From: Pontibacillus chungwhensis
Lineage (GTDB): Bacteria; Bacillota; Bacilli; Bacillales; BH030062
DNA length: 64,000 nucleotides
Assembly: GCF_030166655.1 (NCBI RefSeq)
Contig: NZ_CP126446.1
Coordinates: 1,860,001-1,924,000 of the forward strand
Reading direction: 5' to 3'
Shown here: positions 38,901 through 46,470 of the stretch, one piece after another
Layout: each line of letters opens with the position of its first letter
Numbering within the stretch: position 1 is the first letter of the stretch
Notes under the pieces: model-generated
Databases searched by the model: none
The model's input: only the letters and a program-made list of their open reading frames with translations
Told to the model about the DNA's origin: nothing
Made by a program: the position numbers and the translations under genes

Positions 38901-39474
38901 GGAACGTCATACATTCTTGACCGATCAACAAGCAGATTTACTTGAGGCTAAAGAAACGCTCTATGAAGTTATCTATGAAATGGACGGTGAGATGGAGCGC
39001 CGGTTTGAGAGTACCTTTGTGCAAATCCGTGAAGAGTTTACCCATGTTTTCAAAGATCTATTTGGTGGAGGTCGTGCAGATCTTCGTATGACGGACCCTG
39101 AAAATATTTTAGAGACAGGAATTGAAATTGTAGCTCAGCCACCAGGTAAGAAATTGCAGCATTTAGGCCTATTATCAGGTGGAGAGCGAGCTCTTACGGC
39201 TATTGCGTTATTATTTGCGATTTTACAAGTACGCCCTGTCCCGTTCTGTGTGCTAGATGAGGTAGAGGCAGCACTTGATGAAGCCAATGTTACTCGGTTT
39301 GCTCAATACCTTAAGCGTTTTAGTGCTAAAACGCAGTTTATTGTCATCACTCACCGTAAAGGAACAATGGAAGAATCAGATGTGTTGTATGGAGTGACCA
39401 TGCAAGAATCGGGAGTATCTAAGCTTGTTTCCGTTCGTTTAGAAGAGACAAAGGAACTAATTCAGCGATCGTAG
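35905..39474 (+). CDS. smc: Chromosome segregation protein SMC
   Basis: The 1189-residue SMC ATPase that, with ScpA and ScpB, organises and resolves the chromosome. The N-terminal Walker A GPNGSGKSNITDAIRW is at residues ~32-47; long coiled coils flank a hinge domain near residues 515-640 (GVKGAVAELIDIPKDY, GGSMTGGAQKKN); the C-terminal half-ATPase carries the signature LSGGERALTAIALLFA and Walker B CVLDEVEAALDEAN. The ATG follows AGGAGGAAA. Length and domain order are normal. ftsY follows after 15 bases. Confidence 0.96.
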   Translation: MFLKRLDTVGFKSFAERITVDFVPGVTSVVGPNGSGKSNITDAIRWVLGEQSARSLRGSKMEDIIFQGSDSRKPLNFAEVTLTLDNEDQTLPLDYQEVSVTRRVYRSGESEFLINKQSCRLKDIIDLFMDSGLGREAFSIISQGKVEEILSSKAEERRAIFEEAAGVLKYKKRKQKAEYKLAETQENLNRVEDIIYEIEGQLEPLKEQAAIAKDYLEKKEELENHEVSLMVAEIESIHSDWEALLQDLETQKAREKELRALTTTQEANVEEERAKVQEIDQSIEKLQESLLTLTQELENLEGKKELFSERQKHYTENRSKLEEDVTRLSERVDTLHHQHSEEQSKLDRFTQEANTTKDKLNHVRQQLAQLDGNQEDKIESLKSDYIEQLNQQAAKRNERQSITQQLEQHDVKTTRLEGKFKNLVDERDALQKQKGTLQQERDSLSSKRSEQEESLKQLKKELEREEKEYQEKQSKLYQGYQHLEKLRSKKEMLEDLKEDFAGFFQGVKEVLKARESGELKGVKGAVAELIDIPKDYVTAIETTLGGQAQHIVMEDEASARKTINWLKQNNKGRATFLPLPTIQAKFIPNEKLGMLKGLSGYVGVASELVTYNDVYAKAIQHLMGHVIIAETLKDANEIAKATGRRFRVVTLEGDVVNPGGSMTGGAQKKNNQSLFTRDQELQDLKEKLTQFEHRSAGYERAVMDLKNQIQEKKEKRTTLEKQLESSRMEEQASQGRLREVELQEQNLNDQLSLYDQDKAQFDDDRTSLHERNKHLTNELEEIEEKLVRIQKEIDQLTEQQTTQKASYDQLQQDLNQLQIEYAEQQAQVRNQQEKTEDLLAQLKDVQTSLKEQQSQLDHLKDIADSKETEEEIDVQIESKRQQKEEKSEQIQTKREERGNRSDAIHDTELELKENKRIHQSLVQDIQDKEVKANRLDVELENRIDHLRTEYMLSYEKAKSTYPEVEDIEATKRQVKLIRLAIDELGTVNIGAIEEYDRIKERHTFLTDQQADLLEAKETLYEVIYEMDGEMERRFESTFVQIREEFTHVFKDLFGGGRADLRMTDPENILETGIEIVAQPPGKKLQHLGLLSGGERALTAIALLFAILQVRPVPFCVLDEVEAALDEANVTRFAQYLKRFSAKTQFIVITHRKGTMEESDVLYGVTMQESGVSKLVSVRLEETKELIQRS

Positions 39475-39489
39475 AAAGGAAGTTTAAAG

Positions 39490-40704
39490 ATGGGATTTTT
39501 TAAGAAATTAAAAGAGAAATTTGTGAAAGAAGATGAACTTAACCAGGAACACCCTGAGAAGAAAGACGAAGAAGAGCACTCGGAAGAACCTCAAGATCAA
39601 TCAGAAGAAGAGATCCATGACAAGGAGGAAGAAGATGTTCCTGCATCTGTAATCGAGGAAGAGTATACAGAGGAAGTCACTGAATCTCCTGTTGAAGAGG
39701 AAGAGGCCGTTCAGCAGACACAAGAAGAGCAAGCCTTTGAAGAAGGTGAAAAAGAGAGCATTTCTACTAAGTTTAAAAAAGGTTTAGCTAAAACACGTAA
39801 TTCTTTTGCTACTAAGGTAAATGATCTAGTGGCTCGTTATCGTACAGTAGATGAGGACTTCTTCGAAGAATTAGAGGAGATTCTAATTTCTGCTGACGTT
39901 GGTGTAAATACAGTGATGGATCTGATTGACGAGTTAAAAATGGAAGTAAAACGTCGCAATATTAAAGACACAAGGGAAGTAAGGGAAGTTATTTCAGAGA
40001 AACTTGTGGATATTTATTATGGTGATGACGATGAGGAAATTGAAGAAATCACTTTCAATCAAGATGGACTTACCGTTCTATTATTCGTTGGTGTAAATGG
40101 AGTAGGGAAGACCACTACAATCGGAAAAATGGCCCATAGGCTTAAACAGCAAGGGAAGAACGTGGTCATGGCTGCTGGTGACACCTTCCGAGCTGGTGCT
40201 ATCGAACAACTAGAGGTATGGGGCGAACGCGTAGGTGTACCTGTAGTTCGGCATAGTGAAGGAAGCGATCCTGCTGCTGTTATTTATGACGGCATTCAGT
40301 CCGCTAAGTCTAAGGGAGCGGATGTACTATTGTGTGACACCGCTGGTCGTTTACAGAATAAAGTAAATTTAATGAATGAGCTTTCAAAAGTGAAACGTGT
40401 GATTGAACGGGAAATTCCAGGAGCCCCTCACGAATCGTTGCTTGTTCTTGATGCCACCACAGGTCAAAATGCCTTGAGTCAAGCGAAGACGTTCTCTGAG
40501 GCAACGAACGTGTCGGGTATTGTGCTGACAAAGCTTGACGGTACAGCCAAGGGTGGAATTGTTATGGCGATCCGTAACGAACTAGACATTCCCGTAAAGT
40601 TTGTAGGCCTTGGAGAGAAAGTAACAGATCTTCAATCCTTTGATGCCCATGCTTTCGTTTATGGTCTCTTTGCTGATATGCTTGAAGAGTCAGAACAAGA
40701 ATAA
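39490..40704 (+). CDS. ftsY: Signal recognition particle receptor FtsY
   Basis: SRP receptor GTPase of 404 residues that docks ribosome-SRP complexes at the membrane. After a basic amphipathic start (MGFFKKLKEKFVKED) comes a strongly acidic Glu-rich region to about residue 95, longer than the B. subtilis protein needs. The NG domain follows with GVNGVGKTTTIGKMA, DTFRAGAIEQL, DTAGR, TKLDGTAKGG and GLGEK. Its partner Ffh is encoded 425 bp downstream. Confidence 0.96.
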   Translation: MGFFKKLKEKFVKEDELNQEHPEKKDEEEHSEEPQDQSEEEIHDKEEEDVPASVIEEEYTEEVTESPVEEEEAVQQTQEEQAFEEGEKESISTKFKKGLAKTRNSFATKVNDLVARYRTVDEDFFEELEEILISADVGVNTVMDLIDELKMEVKRRNIKDTREVREVISEKLVDIYYGDDDEEIEEITFNQDGLTVLLFVGVNGVGKTTTIGKMAHRLKQQGKNVVMAAGDTFRAGAIEQLEVWGERVGVPVVRHSEGSDPAAVIYDGIQSAKSKGADVLLCDTAGRLQNKVNLMNELSKVKRVIEREIPGAPHESLLVLDATTGQNALSQAKTFSEATNVSGIVLTKLDGTAKGGIVMAIRNELDIPVKFVGLGEKVTDLQSFDAHAFVYGLFADMLEESEQE

Positions 40705-40719
40705 TTCATCGAAGTTAGC

Positions 40720-40749
40720 TTGACAGACCACACCTTTATTTTGTACTAT
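40720..40749 (+). promoter_or_regulatory. SigA-type promoter of ylxM-ffh
   Basis: Consensus TTGACA (40720-40725), 18-bp spacer, TACTAT (40744-40749). Confidence 0.6.
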
Positions 40750-40791
40750 TTGTATATGTAAAGGCATTTCACTTAACAAGGAGTGCTTACT

Positions 40792-41115
40792 TTGCTTGAG
40801 AAAACAACACGCATGAACTATTTGTTTGATTTTTACCAAGAATTGCTGACAGACAAACAACGAAGTTACATGGAATATTATTATCTTGAGGATTATTCTC
40901 TTGGTGAGATTTCAGAGACTTTTAACGTCAGTCGTCAAGCTGTATATGATAACATTAAGCGAACAGAAACGATGCTTGAAGAATATGAACAGAAGTTAGA
41001 TTTATATGATCGTTTCGAAAAACGACAACAGTTGTTAAAGCAATTGAAAGAATCCGTTCAAAAAGGGTCTGATGATGCCTTAGGTATCATCGAGACGCTT
41101 GAGAATTTAGATTAG
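40792..41115 (+). CDS. ylxM: YlxM family putative helix-turn-helix protein, SRP-associated
   Basis: A 107-residue protein of the UPF0122/YlxM family, always encoded just before ffh; in streptococci the homologue modulates SRP GTPase activity. A sigma-factor region 4-like helix-turn-helix is evident in [25 protein letters not shown]. The best start is TTG at 40792 ([15 protein letters not shown]), eight bases after AAGGAG and matching the family N-terminus; the GTG at 40783 overlaps the ribosome-binding site. It is cotranscribed with ffh. Confidence 0.9.
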   Translation: MLEKTTRMNYLFDFYQELLTDKQRSYMEYYYLEDYSLGEISETFNVSRQAVYDNIKRTETMLEEYEQKLDLYDRFEKRQQLLKQLKESVQKGSDDALGIIETLENLD

Positions 41116-41128
41116 GAGGGCGGCTTAT

Positions 41129-42472
41129 ATGGCATTTGAAGGTTTAGCCGACCGACTGCAGAATTCGATCCAGAAGATCAAAGGCAAAGGTAAGGTAACC
41201 GAAGCAGACGTAAAAGAAATGACCCGTGAAGTCCGCCTTGCACTTCTTGAAGCAGACGTTAACTTTAAAGTTGTAAAAGACTTTGTAAAACGCGTCAAAG
41301 AACGTGCGGTTGGACAAGAAGTTATGCAAAGTTTAACTCCAGGTCAACAAGTCATCAAAGTTGTAAAAGAAGAACTTACAGAACTTATGGGAGGCGACCA
41401 GAGCAAGATTGCTGTGGCGAATCGTCCTCCTACGGTCATTATGATGGTAGGTCTCCAGGGTGCTGGTAAAACGACGACTACCGGTAAACTTGCAAATCAT
41501 CTTCGTAAAAATCACAACAGAAATCCTTTACTAGTAGCAGCCGACGTCTATCGACCTGCTGCCATCAATCAATTAGAGACTCTTGGTAGTCAGCTGGATA
41601 TGCCTGTTTTCTCTAAAGGGACAGAAGCAAACCCAGTAGATATTGCTAATGAAGCAATTGCCCAAGCTAAAGAAAATCATAATGATTATGTCATTATTGA
41701 TACAGCTGGTCGTCTTCACATTGATGAGAACCTTATGGGTGAGTTAAAAGAAATTCACTCAAACGTGAAGCCAGATGAAGTCTTCCTTGTTGTGGATGCC
41801 ATGACAGGTCAAGACGCTGTAAATGTAGCAGAATCCTTTAATGAGCAACTTGATGTAACCGGTGTTGTGCTTACTAAATTAGATGGTGACACCCGTGGTG
41901 GTGCTGCATTGTCCATCAAAGCTGTAACGGATAAACCGATTAAGTTTGCTGGTATGGGTGAAAAACTTGACCAACTCGAAGCATTCTACCCTGAACGAAT
42001 GGCATCTCGTATATTAGGTATGGGAGACGTTTTAACGCTGATTGAAAAAGCTCAATCTGAGGTTAATGAAGACCAGGCGAAAGAGCTCGAGCAGAAAATG
42101 CGTGACGCGTCCTTTACATTGGATGACTTCTTAGAGCAAATGGGTCAAGTCCGTAATATGGGGCCCCTTGATGAACTCATCGGTATGATTCCAGGTGCGG
42201 ATAAGATGAAAGGCTTGAAAAATGCGAATATTGATGACAAACAATTAAATCACATTGAAGCCATCATTCAATCCATGACGAAAGCCGAACGAAATGATCC
42301 AAGTATCATGAACGCAAGCCGTAAAAAACGAATTGCAAAAGGCTCCGGCCGAAACGTATCCGAAGTGAACCGTTTATTAAAACAGTTCAACGACATGAAG
42401 AAAATGATGAAGCAGATGACGAACCAAAAAGGCAAAAAAGGTAAAGGTGGATTTAAATTACCGTTTATGTAA
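41129..42472 (+). CDS. ffh: Signal recognition particle protein Ffh
   Basis: SRP54-type GTPase of 447 residues that binds signal sequences with the 4.5S/scRNA. The NG domain has GLQGAGKTTTTGKLA, DVYRPAAINQL, DTAGR, TKLDGDTRGG and GMGEK; the methionine-rich M domain covers the C-terminal ~130 residues and ends in a Lys/Gly-rich tail. The ATG follows GGAGGGCGG. The repeat array begins four bases after the stop, and no ordinary terminator is present. Confidence 0.96.
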   Translation: MAFEGLADRLQNSIQKIKGKGKVTEADVKEMTREVRLALLEADVNFKVVKDFVKRVKERAVGQEVMQSLTPGQQVIKVVKEELTELMGGDQSKIAVANRPPTVIMMVGLQGAGKTTTTGKLANHLRKNHNRNPLLVAADVYRPAAINQLETLGSQLDMPVFSKGTEANPVDIANEAIAQAKENHNDYVIIDTAGRLHIDENLMGELKEIHSNVKPDEVFLVVDAMTGQDAVNVAESFNEQLDVTGVVLTKLDGDTRGGAALSIKAVTDKPIKFAGMGEKLDQLEAFYPERMASRILGMGDVLTLIEKAQSEVNEDQAKELEQKMRDASFTLDDFLEQMGQVRNMGPLDELIGMIPGADKMKGLKNANIDDKQLNHIEAIIQSMTKAERNDPSIMNASRKKRIAKGSGRNVSEVNRLLKQFNDMKKMMKQMTNQKGKKGKGGFKLPFM

Positions 42473-42475
42473 AAT

Positions 42476-42594
42476 GAAAAGCGTAGGCGACTGCTTAGCG
42501 CCGTACGCATAAGCCAAGCAACGAAAGTGGTTGAAAACCACTGTAGTTGAATGGCTTATGACGCTAGGGGCTAGGAGCCGGAGCTGGACATCTC
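42476..42594 (+). repeat. Hairpin repeat unit, copy 1 (119 bp)
   Basis: Begins GAAAAGCGTAGGCG and ends near GGAGCTGGACATCTC. Its centre folds: outer arms CATAAGCCA (42508-42516) and TGGCTTATG (42552-42560), inner arms AGTGGTT and AACCACT. Flanking boxes CCGTACGC and GACGCTAGG recur in the other copies. Confidence 0.85.
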
Positions 42595-42713
42595 GAAAAG
42601 CGCAGGCGGGGTGAACAGGGGCGTACGGATAAGCAAGCGATTGGAAGTGACGTTAGTCACTGCAAGTCGATTGCTTATCGCGCTAGCTCCTCCCCGCCGG
42701 AGCTGAACATGGC
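42595..42713 (+). repeat. Hairpin repeat unit, copy 2 (119 bp)
   Basis: Direct head-to-tail repeat of copy 1 with the same length and boxes (GAAAAGCGCAGGCG ... CGTACGGATAAGCAA ... TTGCTTATCGCGCTAG ... GGAGCTGAACATGGC). The arm sequences differ but pairing is kept, including inner AGTGAC/GTCACT. Confidence 0.85.
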
Positions 42714-42820
42714 GAAAAGTGCCAAGCTCATCTTAACCATACTGAGGTGTGTGAAGCATGTTGGGAAGTGTAGAGTTATAACTCCCTTCAATGCTTTTCT
42801 CTTTAGCCATGCTGAGAGCT
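42714..42820 (+). repeat. Hairpin repeat unit, copy 3 (diverged)
   Basis: Begins GAAAAGTGCCAAGC and ends AGAGCTGAAAT. The central hairpin survives (GAAGCAT against ATGCTTT, GGGAAGT against ACTCCC) but the CGTACG box is lost. Confidence 0.6.
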
Positions 42821-42938
42821 GAAATCCAGCTCCAACAGATAGAACCTAGCGAGATAAGCTATCCCACTACGGTGAGGGAACCTCACCGTAGTGGGCTCCC
42901 TTATCCGTACGGTTTTGACCAAACTGTTTCCGCTTTTT
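42821..42938 (-). repeat. Hairpin repeat unit, copy 4 (inverted)
   Basis: Read on the minus strand it starts AAAAGCGGAAAC, has CCGTACGGATAAG and CTTATCTCGCTAGG and ends GGAGCTGGATTTC. The central stem is a perfect 15 bp (42863-42877 with 42881-42895) extended by GATAAG/CTTATC. It lies tail to tail with copy 3. Confidence 0.8.
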
Positions 42939-42960
42939 ATAATATGTAATGCAAAACCCC

Positions 42961-42989
42961 TTTACACACTCGTAGTTCTCTGCTAAAAT
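42961..42989 (+). promoter_or_regulatory. Promoter of the rpsP operon
   Basis: TTTACA (42961-42966), 17-bp spacer, TAAAAT (42984-42989) with TGC extension. Strong match for a ribosomal protein operon. Confidence 0.7.
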
Positions 42990-43041
42990 CTAAAATTGTG
43001 TTAAGTAAAAATAAGCATTTGAAAATATGGAGGTATTTAAT

Positions 43042-43314
43042 ATGGCAGTAAAAATTCGCCTAAAGCGCATGGGTTCTAAGCGTAACCCATTCTATCGTAT
43101 AGTAGTAGCAGATTCTCGTTCACCACGTGATGGTCGTTTCATCGAAGAGATCGGAACGTACAATCCAACAGCTAACCCAACAGAGGTTACAGTGAACGAA
43201 GAGAAAGCTCTTAACTGGATGACAGAAGGTGCAAAACCATCTGACACAGTTCGCAACCTATTCTCAACACAAGGCATCATGGAGAAGTTTCACGCACAAA
43301 AAACTCAAAAGTAA
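43042..43314 (+). CDS. rpsP: 30S ribosomal protein S16
   Basis: A 90-residue ribosomal protein starting [32 protein letters not shown], the standard S16 opening. The ATG at 43042 is seven bases after GGAGG; the in-frame ATG at 43027 precedes the ribosome-binding site and is not used. First gene of the rpsP-khpA-ylqD-rimM-trmD-rplS block, though terminator-like hairpins and a second promoter subdivide it. Confidence 0.97.
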   Translation: MAVKIRLKRMGSKRNPFYRIVVADSRSPRDGRFIEEIGTYNPTANPTEVTVNEEKALNWMTEGAKPSDTVRNLFSTQGIMEKFHAQKTQK

Positions 43315-43328
43315 AGTAGTGTGATAAC

Positions 43329-43556
43329 GTGAAAGCCTTAATTGAAACCATTGTACGTCCACTAGTTGATTATCCAGATGATGTTGTCGTTACAGAGAAA
43401 GAAGAAGAACGTAAGCTTACGTATCACTTATCTGTTCACAAAGATGATGTCGGTAAGGTAATAGGAAGACATGGGCGAGTGGCTAAGGCCATCCGAACCG
43501 TTGTTTATGCGGCAGGATCGAATTCCAAAAAGCGAATTTATTTAGATATTATGTAA
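43329..43556 (+). CDS. khpA: RNA-binding KH-domain protein KhpA (YlqC)
   Basis: A 75-residue single KH domain protein that, with KhpB/EloR, binds RNA and affects cell elongation in Gram-positive relatives. The GXXG loop is in KVIGRHGRVAKAIRTVV. The start is GTG at 43329 (MKALIETIVRPLVDYPDDV), only 14 bases after rpsP; the ribosome-binding site (AGTAGTGTGA region) is weak, so coupling to rpsP is likely. Length is as usual for the family. Confidence 0.93.
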   Translation: MKALIETIVRPLVDYPDDVVVTEKEEERKLTYHLSVHKDDVGKVIGRHGRVAKAIRTVVYAAGSNSKKRIYLDIM

Positions 43557-43587
43557 AAAGGGAGAGGGGCCACCTTTCCCTTTTTTA
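43556..43587 (+). terminator. Terminator-like hairpin after khpA
   Basis: Stem AAAGGGA/TCCCTTT around a G/C-rich loop, followed by a T run; overlaps the end of the khpA stop codon. Likely partial termination between khpA and ylqD. A second 8-bp hairpin (GCTCTTCT/AGAAGAGC, 43615-43648) lies further on. Confidence 0.65.
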
Positions 43588-43672
43588 CTAGGTTAAAACT
43601 TTTGTATGTAACTTGCTCTTCTTTCTGGGACTTTTAAAAGAGAAGAGCCGTTTACGTTTAGGAGCGAATGAG

Positions 43673-44062
43673 ATGCAAATCATTAAGCGAGTATCAGTAA
43701 AACGGGTTCTTACAGAGGCCAGTAAGGAAACACTTCAGCAAGAATTTGAAAAGAGAAAGAAGAGGCTTGACCAGGAGTGTCAGCAGCTTTCTTTTGAAAA
43801 ACGTAAGATTGAAATGAAGCAAAATGTTTCGCGCGAAGAAGTGGCAAAACGTTTTAATCGTGAGATTGATAAAAGAAAAGAAAACATTCGATGGCTTGAA
43901 TACCAGCTCGAACAGCTAGAAATCCTACCATTAGGTAGTGAAATCGAAGATGGCGACGTAGAGTCTCTTGTAGAACTTTCTGTAGGGGATACTTGGGATG
44001 ATGTGATGAACGAAGGCGCTATTGTTGTACAGGATGGTAAAGTTATTCGAATCGATAAATAG
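43673..44062 (+). CDS. ylqD: YlqD family coiled-coil protein
   Basis: A 129-residue protein of the YlqD family, function unknown, always between khpA and rimM in Bacilli. Residues about 18-85 are a highly charged heptad-rich coiled coil (EFEKRKKRLDQECQQLSFEK), followed by a short beta-rich part (LSVGDTWDDVMNEGAIVVQDGKVIRI). The ATG at 43673 follows TAGGAGCG and gives the family N-terminus MQIIKRVSVKRVLTE; an extension to 43613 was rejected. Cytoplasmic; no membrane segment. Confidence 0.85.
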   Translation: MQIIKRVSVKRVLTEASKETLQQEFEKRKKRLDQECQQLSFEKRKIEMKQNVSREEVAKRFNREIDKRKENIRWLEYQLEQLEILPLGSEIEDGDVESLVELSVGDTWDDVMNEGAIVVQDGKVIRIDK

Positions 44063-44071
44063 GTGATGTGA

Positions 44072-44593
44072 ATGGATAAAGAATTATATACAATAGGTAA
44101 GGTTGTAAATACACATGGTGTGCGCGGTGAGATTCGCGTCATTCAAGTTACAGATTTTGAAGAGCGCTTTGAACCAGGTAACCAAGTATATTGGGTTCCT
44201 CAATCAAAACAGGACACCCCTCTCTTATTAACAATTAAAGGACACCGTATGCATAAATCCTTTCACCTTCTTCATTTTGAGGAGTACAGTTCGTTAAATG
44301 AGGTTGAATCGTTAAAAGGCGGTACGTTAGCGATTACGAAAGAGCAGCAGACTCCTCTGGATGAAGGGGAATTTTATTACCACGAAGTTATTGGATGCAC
44401 TGTAAAGACAGCTGATGGAAATGTAGTGGGAACTGTGAAAGAGATTCTAAGTCCTGGTGGAAATGATGTATGGGTGGTAGGTCGTCCTCAACAAAAGGAT
44501 GCTCTTATTCCTTACATTGAGCAGGTTGTAACAGAAGTAGATATTACCCACAAGACGATTACAATTGAACCAATGGAAGGGCTGCTAGACTAA
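44072..44593 (+). CDS. rimM: Ribosome maturation factor RimM
   Basis: A 30S assembly factor of 173 residues that binds ribosomal protein S19 and helps 16S head maturation. N-terminal RimM beta-barrel ([19 protein letters not shown]) and C-terminal PRC-barrel ([30 protein letters not shown]) are intact. The ATG follows AGGTGATG. Its stop TAA shares a base with the trmD ATG, the usual coupling. Confidence 0.95.
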   Translation: MDKELYTIGKVVNTHGVRGEIRVIQVTDFEERFEPGNQVYWVPQSKQDTPLLLTIKGHRMHKSFHLLHFEEYSSLNEVESLKGGTLAITKEQQTPLDEGEFYYHEVIGCTVKTADGNVVGTVKEILSPGGNDVWVVGRPQQKDALIPYIEQVVTEVDITHKTITIEPMEGLLD

Positions 44594-45324
44594 TGCATAT
44601 TGATATTTTAACGTTGTTTCCTGAAATGTTCAGTGGGGTGCTTAATACATCTATCATGAAAAAAGCTCAAGAATCTAATGCTTTTTCATATGAAACGGTG
44701 AATTTTCGAGATTACACCGAAAGTAAACACCTAAAAGTAGATGACACACCTTATGGTGGAGGAGCTGGAATGGTTCTGTCTCCTCAGCCAATCTTTGACG
44801 CGGTTGAAGCGATTAAAGATCAACAGGGAAAGAAACCTCGTGTCATTTTAATGTGTCCTCAAGGTGAGCCTCATACGCAGGCTAAGGCTGAGGAATTAGC
44901 ACAAGAAGAGCATCTAATCTTCTTATGTGGTCATTACGAAGGCTATGATGAACGGATAAGAGAGCATGTCGTAACCGATGAAATCTCTATAGGGGATTAC
45001 GTTTTAACAGGAGGAGAACTCGGTGCTATGGTTGTGATGGACAGCGTGGTACGCCTTCTCCCAGGTGTGTTAGGAAATGCTTCTTCTGCTCCGGAAGATT
45101 CCTTCTCAAATGGACTCTTAGAACATCCCCATTACACGAGACCTCGCAATTTTCGTGGGATGGAGGTTCCTGAAGTATTGTTCTCGGGGAATCATGCGAA
45201 GATCGACGAGTGGCGTCATAAGCAGTCATTAAAGCGAACGTATGAAAGAAGAAAAGACCTTATAGAACAAAGAAGCTTATCAGACCAAGAGAAAGAATGG
45301 TTAAAAGAATGGCAGAATGACTGA
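44593..45324 (+). CDS. trmD: tRNA (guanine(37)-N1)-methyltransferase
   Basis: A SPOUT-class enzyme of 243 residues that makes m1G37 and prevents frameshifting. The start [21 protein letters not shown], the [11 protein letters not shown] motif and the trefoil-knot SAM site [27 protein letters not shown] are intact. The gene ends 133 bp before rplS; a separate promoter and RNA leader fill that gap. Confidence 0.96.
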   Translation: MHIDILTLFPEMFSGVLNTSIMKKAQESNAFSYETVNFRDYTESKHLKVDDTPYGGGAGMVLSPQPIFDAVEAIKDQQGKKPRVILMCPQGEPHTQAKAEELAQEEHLIFLCGHYEGYDERIREHVVTDEISIGDYVLTGGELGAMVVMDSVVRLLPGVLGNASSAPEDSFSNGLLEHPHYTRPRNFRGMEVPEVLFSGNHAKIDEWRHKQSLKRTYERRKDLIEQRSLSDQEKEWLKEWQND

Positions 45325-45331
45325 ATGCTTA

Positions 45332-45360
45332 TTGCATCAGCACTTTAATTATGCTATATT
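45332..45360 (+). promoter_or_regulatory. Promoter of rplS
   Basis: TTGCAT (45332-45337), 17-bp spacer, TATATT (45355-45360) with TGC extended -10. Confidence 0.6.
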
Positions 45361-45365
45361 AAAAC

Positions 45366-45457
45366 TTGTGCTTAAGCGTTTCGTTTAAGTCGAATTACGA
45401 TGTTCCGCTACCAGGTTAATCCAGGTAAGAGCATTGGTGAAGAAGGAGTGAAATAGG
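45366..45457 (+). ncRNA. Ribosomal protein L19 leader (autoregulatory 5' UTR)
   Basis: The leader has a hairpin CTTAAGCG/CGTTTAAG followed by a compact motif GTTCCGCTACC, CCAGG-TTAAT-CCAGG and GGTAAGAGC just before the rplS ribosome-binding site. Position and motif fit the L19 leader family of Firmicutes, thought to bind L19 and repress its own translation. Recognised from memory, not by covariance search. Confidence 0.65.
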
Positions 45458-45802
45458 ATGCAAAATTTAATCCAAGAAATTACTAAAGAACAGCTACGCG
45501 AAGATCTTCCACGTTTCAAAGCTGGTGACACTGTAAAAGTTCACGTTAAAGTTGTTGAAGGAACTCGCGAACGTATCCAGGTGTTTGAAGGTGTTGTAAT
45601 TAAGCGCCGTGGCGGAGGCATCTCCGAAACATTCACTGTACGTAAAATCTCTTCTGGCGTTGGTGTTGAACGTACGTTCCCAGTACACTCTCCACGCGTT
45701 GATAAACTTGAAGTTGTTCGTCGTGGTAAAGTACGTCGTGCTAAACTTTACTACCTACGTAACCTACGTGGTAAAGCTGCACGCATTAAAGAAATTCGCT
45801 AA
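45458..45802 (+). CDS. rplS: 50S ribosomal protein L19
   Basis: A 114-residue protein at the 30S-50S interface. The sequence [47 protein letters not shown] and the end [19 protein letters not shown] are typical. The ATG follows AGAAGGAGTG. It has its own promoter and leader and a terminator 15 bases after its stop, so it can be expressed independently of rpsP-trmD. Confidence 0.97.
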   Translation: MQNLIQEITKEQLREDLPRFKAGDTVKVHVKVVEGTRERIQVFEGVVIKRRGGGISETFTVRKISSGVGVERTFPVHSPRVDKLEVVRRGKVRRAKLYYLRNLRGKAARIKEIR

Positions 45803-45816
45803 GATGAACACGAAAG

Positions 45817-45847
45817 AAAGGAGCTTGTTTAGACAGGCTCCTTTTTG
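45817..45847 (+). terminator. Intrinsic terminator of rplS
   Basis: 12-bp stem AAAGGAGCTTGT with ACAGGCTCCTTT (one G-U), loop TTAG, T run. The -35 region of the next promoter lies inside the hairpin. Confidence 0.85.
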
Positions 45848-45856
45848 TTCTATAAT
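45828..45856 (+). promoter_or_regulatory. Promoter of lepB-rbgA
   Basis: TTTAGA (45828-45833), 17-bp spacer, consensus TATAAT (45851-45856). Overlaps the rplS terminator. Confidence 0.5.
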
Positions 45857-45897
45857 GGATCCTAACAGACGAGTTATACATAGTGGAGGGAAGCTGG

Positions 45898-46455
45898 ATG
45901 ACGAAGAGAAGAAATGAATGGCTTGATTGGATAAAAGCGTTGATCGTTGCAGCCATTTTAGCAATAGTCATCCGCGTATTTTTATTTGCTCCAATCGTCG
46001 TGGACGGGCCCTCTATGCTTCCTACGCTAGAAAATGGTGACCACATGATTGTGAATAAGTTCAGTTATTTAGTTGGTGAACCAAGCCGATTCGATATTGT
46101 GGTGTTTCATGCAACGGAAACTAAGGATTATATTAAACGAGTTATTGGACTTCCCGGCGATCATATTGAATATAAGGATGACACTTTGTACGTGAACGGA
46201 GACCCCATTGAGGAACCGTTCCTGCAAGAAAGATTAGATCGACTTTCGGAAAATCAATCGTATACGTTTGATTTTCGCTTACAAGATATTAAAGGAAATT
46301 ACAAAACCATTCCTGAGAACCATGTATTAGTCCTTGGGGATAATCGAAATAATTCTACAGATAGCCGAATGCTTGGGTTAATTCCAATCGATCGGATTGT
46401 AGGAGAAACACGGTTTATATATTGGCCAATGGAACGATTTGGTTTTGTAGATTGA
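45898..46455 (+). CDS. lepB: Type I signal peptidase
   Basis: Removes signal peptides from exported proteins at the outer face of the membrane; 185 residues, SipS/SipT type with one N-terminal membrane helix (about 12-32). The catalytic Ser39 is in VDGPSMLPTL and the general base Lys80 in DYIKRVIGLPGD; the conserved GDNRNNSTDSR and the box around it follow. The ATG at 45898 comes after GGAGGG; a start at 45883 has no ribosome-binding site. It stands between rplS and rbgA, as in some but not all Bacilli. Confidence 0.93.
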   Translation: MTKRRNEWLDWIKALIVAAILAIVIRVFLFAPIVVDGPSMLPTLENGDHMIVNKFSYLVGEPSRFDIVVFHATETKDYIKRVIGLPGDHIEYKDDTLYVNGDPIEEPFLQERLDRLSENQSYTFDFRLQDIKGNYKTIPENHVLVLGDNRNNSTDSRMLGLIPIDRIVGETRFIYWPMERFGFVD

Positions 46456-46470
46456 TAAAGGATGATGAAT

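Noticed and set aside
42476-42938. CRISPR array
   Set aside because: Units are 119 bp, contain long internal hairpins, have no unique spacers and no cas genes nearby.
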